From assembly GCA_001986395.2 (NCBI GenBank), contig MQVO02000028.1:186001-250000 (forward strand): a stretch of 64,000 nt of DNA, read 5' to 3'. The notes under the pieces are model-generated. The model was not told where the DNA came from. It worked only from the letters and a program-made list of their open reading frames with translations, and made no database searches. This stretch comes from Irpex lacteus (lineage: Eukaryota > Basidiomycota > Agaricomycetes > Polyporales > Irpicaceae). The position numbers were made by a program, and so were the translations under genes. Shown here one piece after another: positions 63,101 to 64,000 of the stretch. How positions within the stretch are numbered: the first letter of the stretch is position 1; each line of letters opens with the position of its first letter.

Positions 63101-63495
63101 CGAGCTTCAAAGGTTAGAGCACGGCGACTGGACTAGTATGCTGCATGTAGGCAGCAACGGCGTTGTCAACTTCGTCGCCGGCCTCTTCCTTTACCGTGCT
63201 GTATCGACCGCAGAGGAATGGTCGGAGGCAGCAACAGATGTTGCTTGGGTTATGCAGCAGCTCTTGATCGCTACTATGTCGCTTGGGTAAGTCTCTGTCC
63301 ACTCATACGTGGCTGCACGCTGATTTGCAATGCTGTAGCAAGAAACGGCCTGCGGAGGATTTACCCGACGAAGAACAAGCCCTGCAAAAGCGCCGCCGTC
63401 AGTTACACCCCGCTTTCCGTATCACGCTTGCGCACTCTGTAATGTTTCTCAACTGCAATGTATGTCGCTTTATAACTATAGCTACCGCTGTGTGA
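60189..63495 (+). CDS. Five-exon gene of unknown function with Gly/Asp repeat
   Basis: Exons 60189-60752, 60799-61166, 61216-61472, 61528-63286 and 63339-63495 join in frame to 1034 residues. The N-terminal 100 residues are very acidic and then basic. A structured region follows (FTFLMEYVDVYAAAH... FWERFDW) that runs across the first intron into SLKTWFRWRHRK, a pattern I associate with large families of unannotated mushroom proteins. Exon 4 has a Lys-rich stretch, a Ser/Thr-rich region and a 10-residue tandem repeat, then a globular C-terminal domain (WLPVVRDWIALERAY... WIRGGRRNRI). The last exon is basic and may have another donor (GTATGT near 63460), so the 3' end is less sure. Nuclear location is plausible from the basic clusters; function unknown. 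Confidence 0.7.
62461..62715 (+). repeat. 30-bp coding minisatellite
   Basis: About eight 30-bp units encoding PEGDGGHGDA and PDGDGGNGDA variants inside exon 4 of the gene at 60189-63495. Unit length is a multiple of three and frame is preserved. Confidence 0.85.
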
Positions 63496-63820
63496 TCACC
63501 GAGGAGGTTATATTGCCCGGAATACATGTCTGTTATTATCAGGCGCTCATTATGTGTGTGAAAAGTGCGAATCTAGCTGGGAAAGTCATTACATAAGCAT
63601 TTCGCTGACATTGACAAGGCCCAACGTCCTGCAGCGCCCAAAAATATCCTTCAGCGCCCGTTTTCTATTATAAAAATACTCGGGGGCGCTTGATTACCCT
63701 TTTAGAGCAGTGCCGAATGATGCCGGTGATTGTTCAGCACGGCAATTGCCAGCCCGCACCTGTTACAGTTCACAGCTCTGTTTGCCTGAGACTGATGCAT
63801 CACACACTAGGGCAAGTAGC
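63496..63820. other. Intergenic region with inverted GGGCGCT motifs
   Basis: No gene seen. It contains agcgccc at 63633-63639 and 63653-63659 and gggcgct at 63684-63690, which can form short stems. It also contains the palindromic motif tgatgcatcacacacta at about 63793, also present at 31981. Confidence 0.5.
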
Positions 63821-64000
63821 CTAGGATGATGCATCAACCATGCCCACACAGGTGGACGGGGACGACTCGCTCTCGGTGGCAGGCTGCTCGATTTCAGGTT
63901 CGACGTCGCGCGTGAGCATCCAGGCGACGTCGTCGACGAGAGTAGTCCACGTGGGCACCAGAGCATCTTCGCCATGCTCGAAGATAGCAAGACCTAGCCA
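63821..64000 (-). CDS. Possible 3' end of an unknown gene at the window edge
   Basis: On the - strand the frame is open from the window edge to TAG at 63821-63823 (about 59 codons), with an acidic, GC3-rich, protein-like composition (LAIFEHGEDALVPTWTTLVD). The start and most of the gene would lie outside the window. No family recognised. Confidence 0.4.
   Translation of the reverse strand, partial: WLGLAIFEHGEDALVPTWTTLVDDVAWMLTRDVEPEIEQPATESESSPSTCVGMVDASS

Noticed and set aside
1..64000. CRISPR array, bacterial operon or phage
   Set aside because: Tandem repeats here lack regular spacers; introns and gene families are clearly eukaryotic.

Overview
The window is eukaryotic and almost certainly from a mushroom-forming basidiomycete (Agaricomycetes). 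The evidence is the density of short introns (about 45-90 nt, GTRNGT...AG), three different Ty3/Gypsy-type LTR retrotransposons, three KDZ (Kyakuja-Dileera-Zisupton) DNA-transposase genes with CxC2-type cysteine clusters, and a TET/JBP-type 2-oxoglutarate dioxygenase gene beside one KDZ gene. That last pairing is known from this fungal class. I see no bacterial gene organisation, CRISPR array or rRNA.

Layout. (1) 1-8238: Ty3 element 1, + strand, cut by the left window edge. It has Gag-protease, an in-frame UGA CUA stop followed by a stem, Pol with chromodomain, and an RS-rich third ORF; no LTR is visible. (2) 8239-13416: a 5'-truncated KDZ gene (copy A, -) and the last exon of a second KDZ gene (copy B, -), each followed by a G-rich minisatellite. 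(3) 13469-24826: complete Ty3 element 2 (+) with 394-bp LTRs (one mismatch), TSD TACAT and an unknown 642-aa third ORF. It sits on an exon/intron boundary of KDZ-B. (4) 24827-29795: the rest of KDZ-B and, behind it on the same strand, a five-exon TET/JBP-like gene. (5) 29796-36480: repeats, a small gene with an RNase H1-N/viroplasmin-like domain (-), and a third, apparently intact KDZ gene (copy C, -). (6) 36481-41336: AT-rich, gene-poor, with two tRNA-like SINE-type remnants and a 76-nt near-perfect hairpin. (7) 41337-59868: a host gene with two viroplasmin-like domains (-), split in its third exon by Ty3 element 3 (42233-59059). That element is 16.8 kb, has 1017-bp LTRs in which I saw no difference, and TSD ACGT. 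(8) 60189-63495: a five-exon gene of unknown function (+), then at the right edge a partial ORF (-).

The most unusual object is element 3. Besides gag-protease and a separate pol, it carries an unknown 942-aa ORF between them with its own TATA box. Downstream of pol lie two divergent small genes sharing a roughly 280-bp intergenic promoter region. One of these is an antisense, intron-containing gene for a 213-aa protein with a transmembrane segment. It looks like a retrotransposon with several internal transcription units. All exon joins were made by eye and checked only for frame consistency; none is supported by RNA data.
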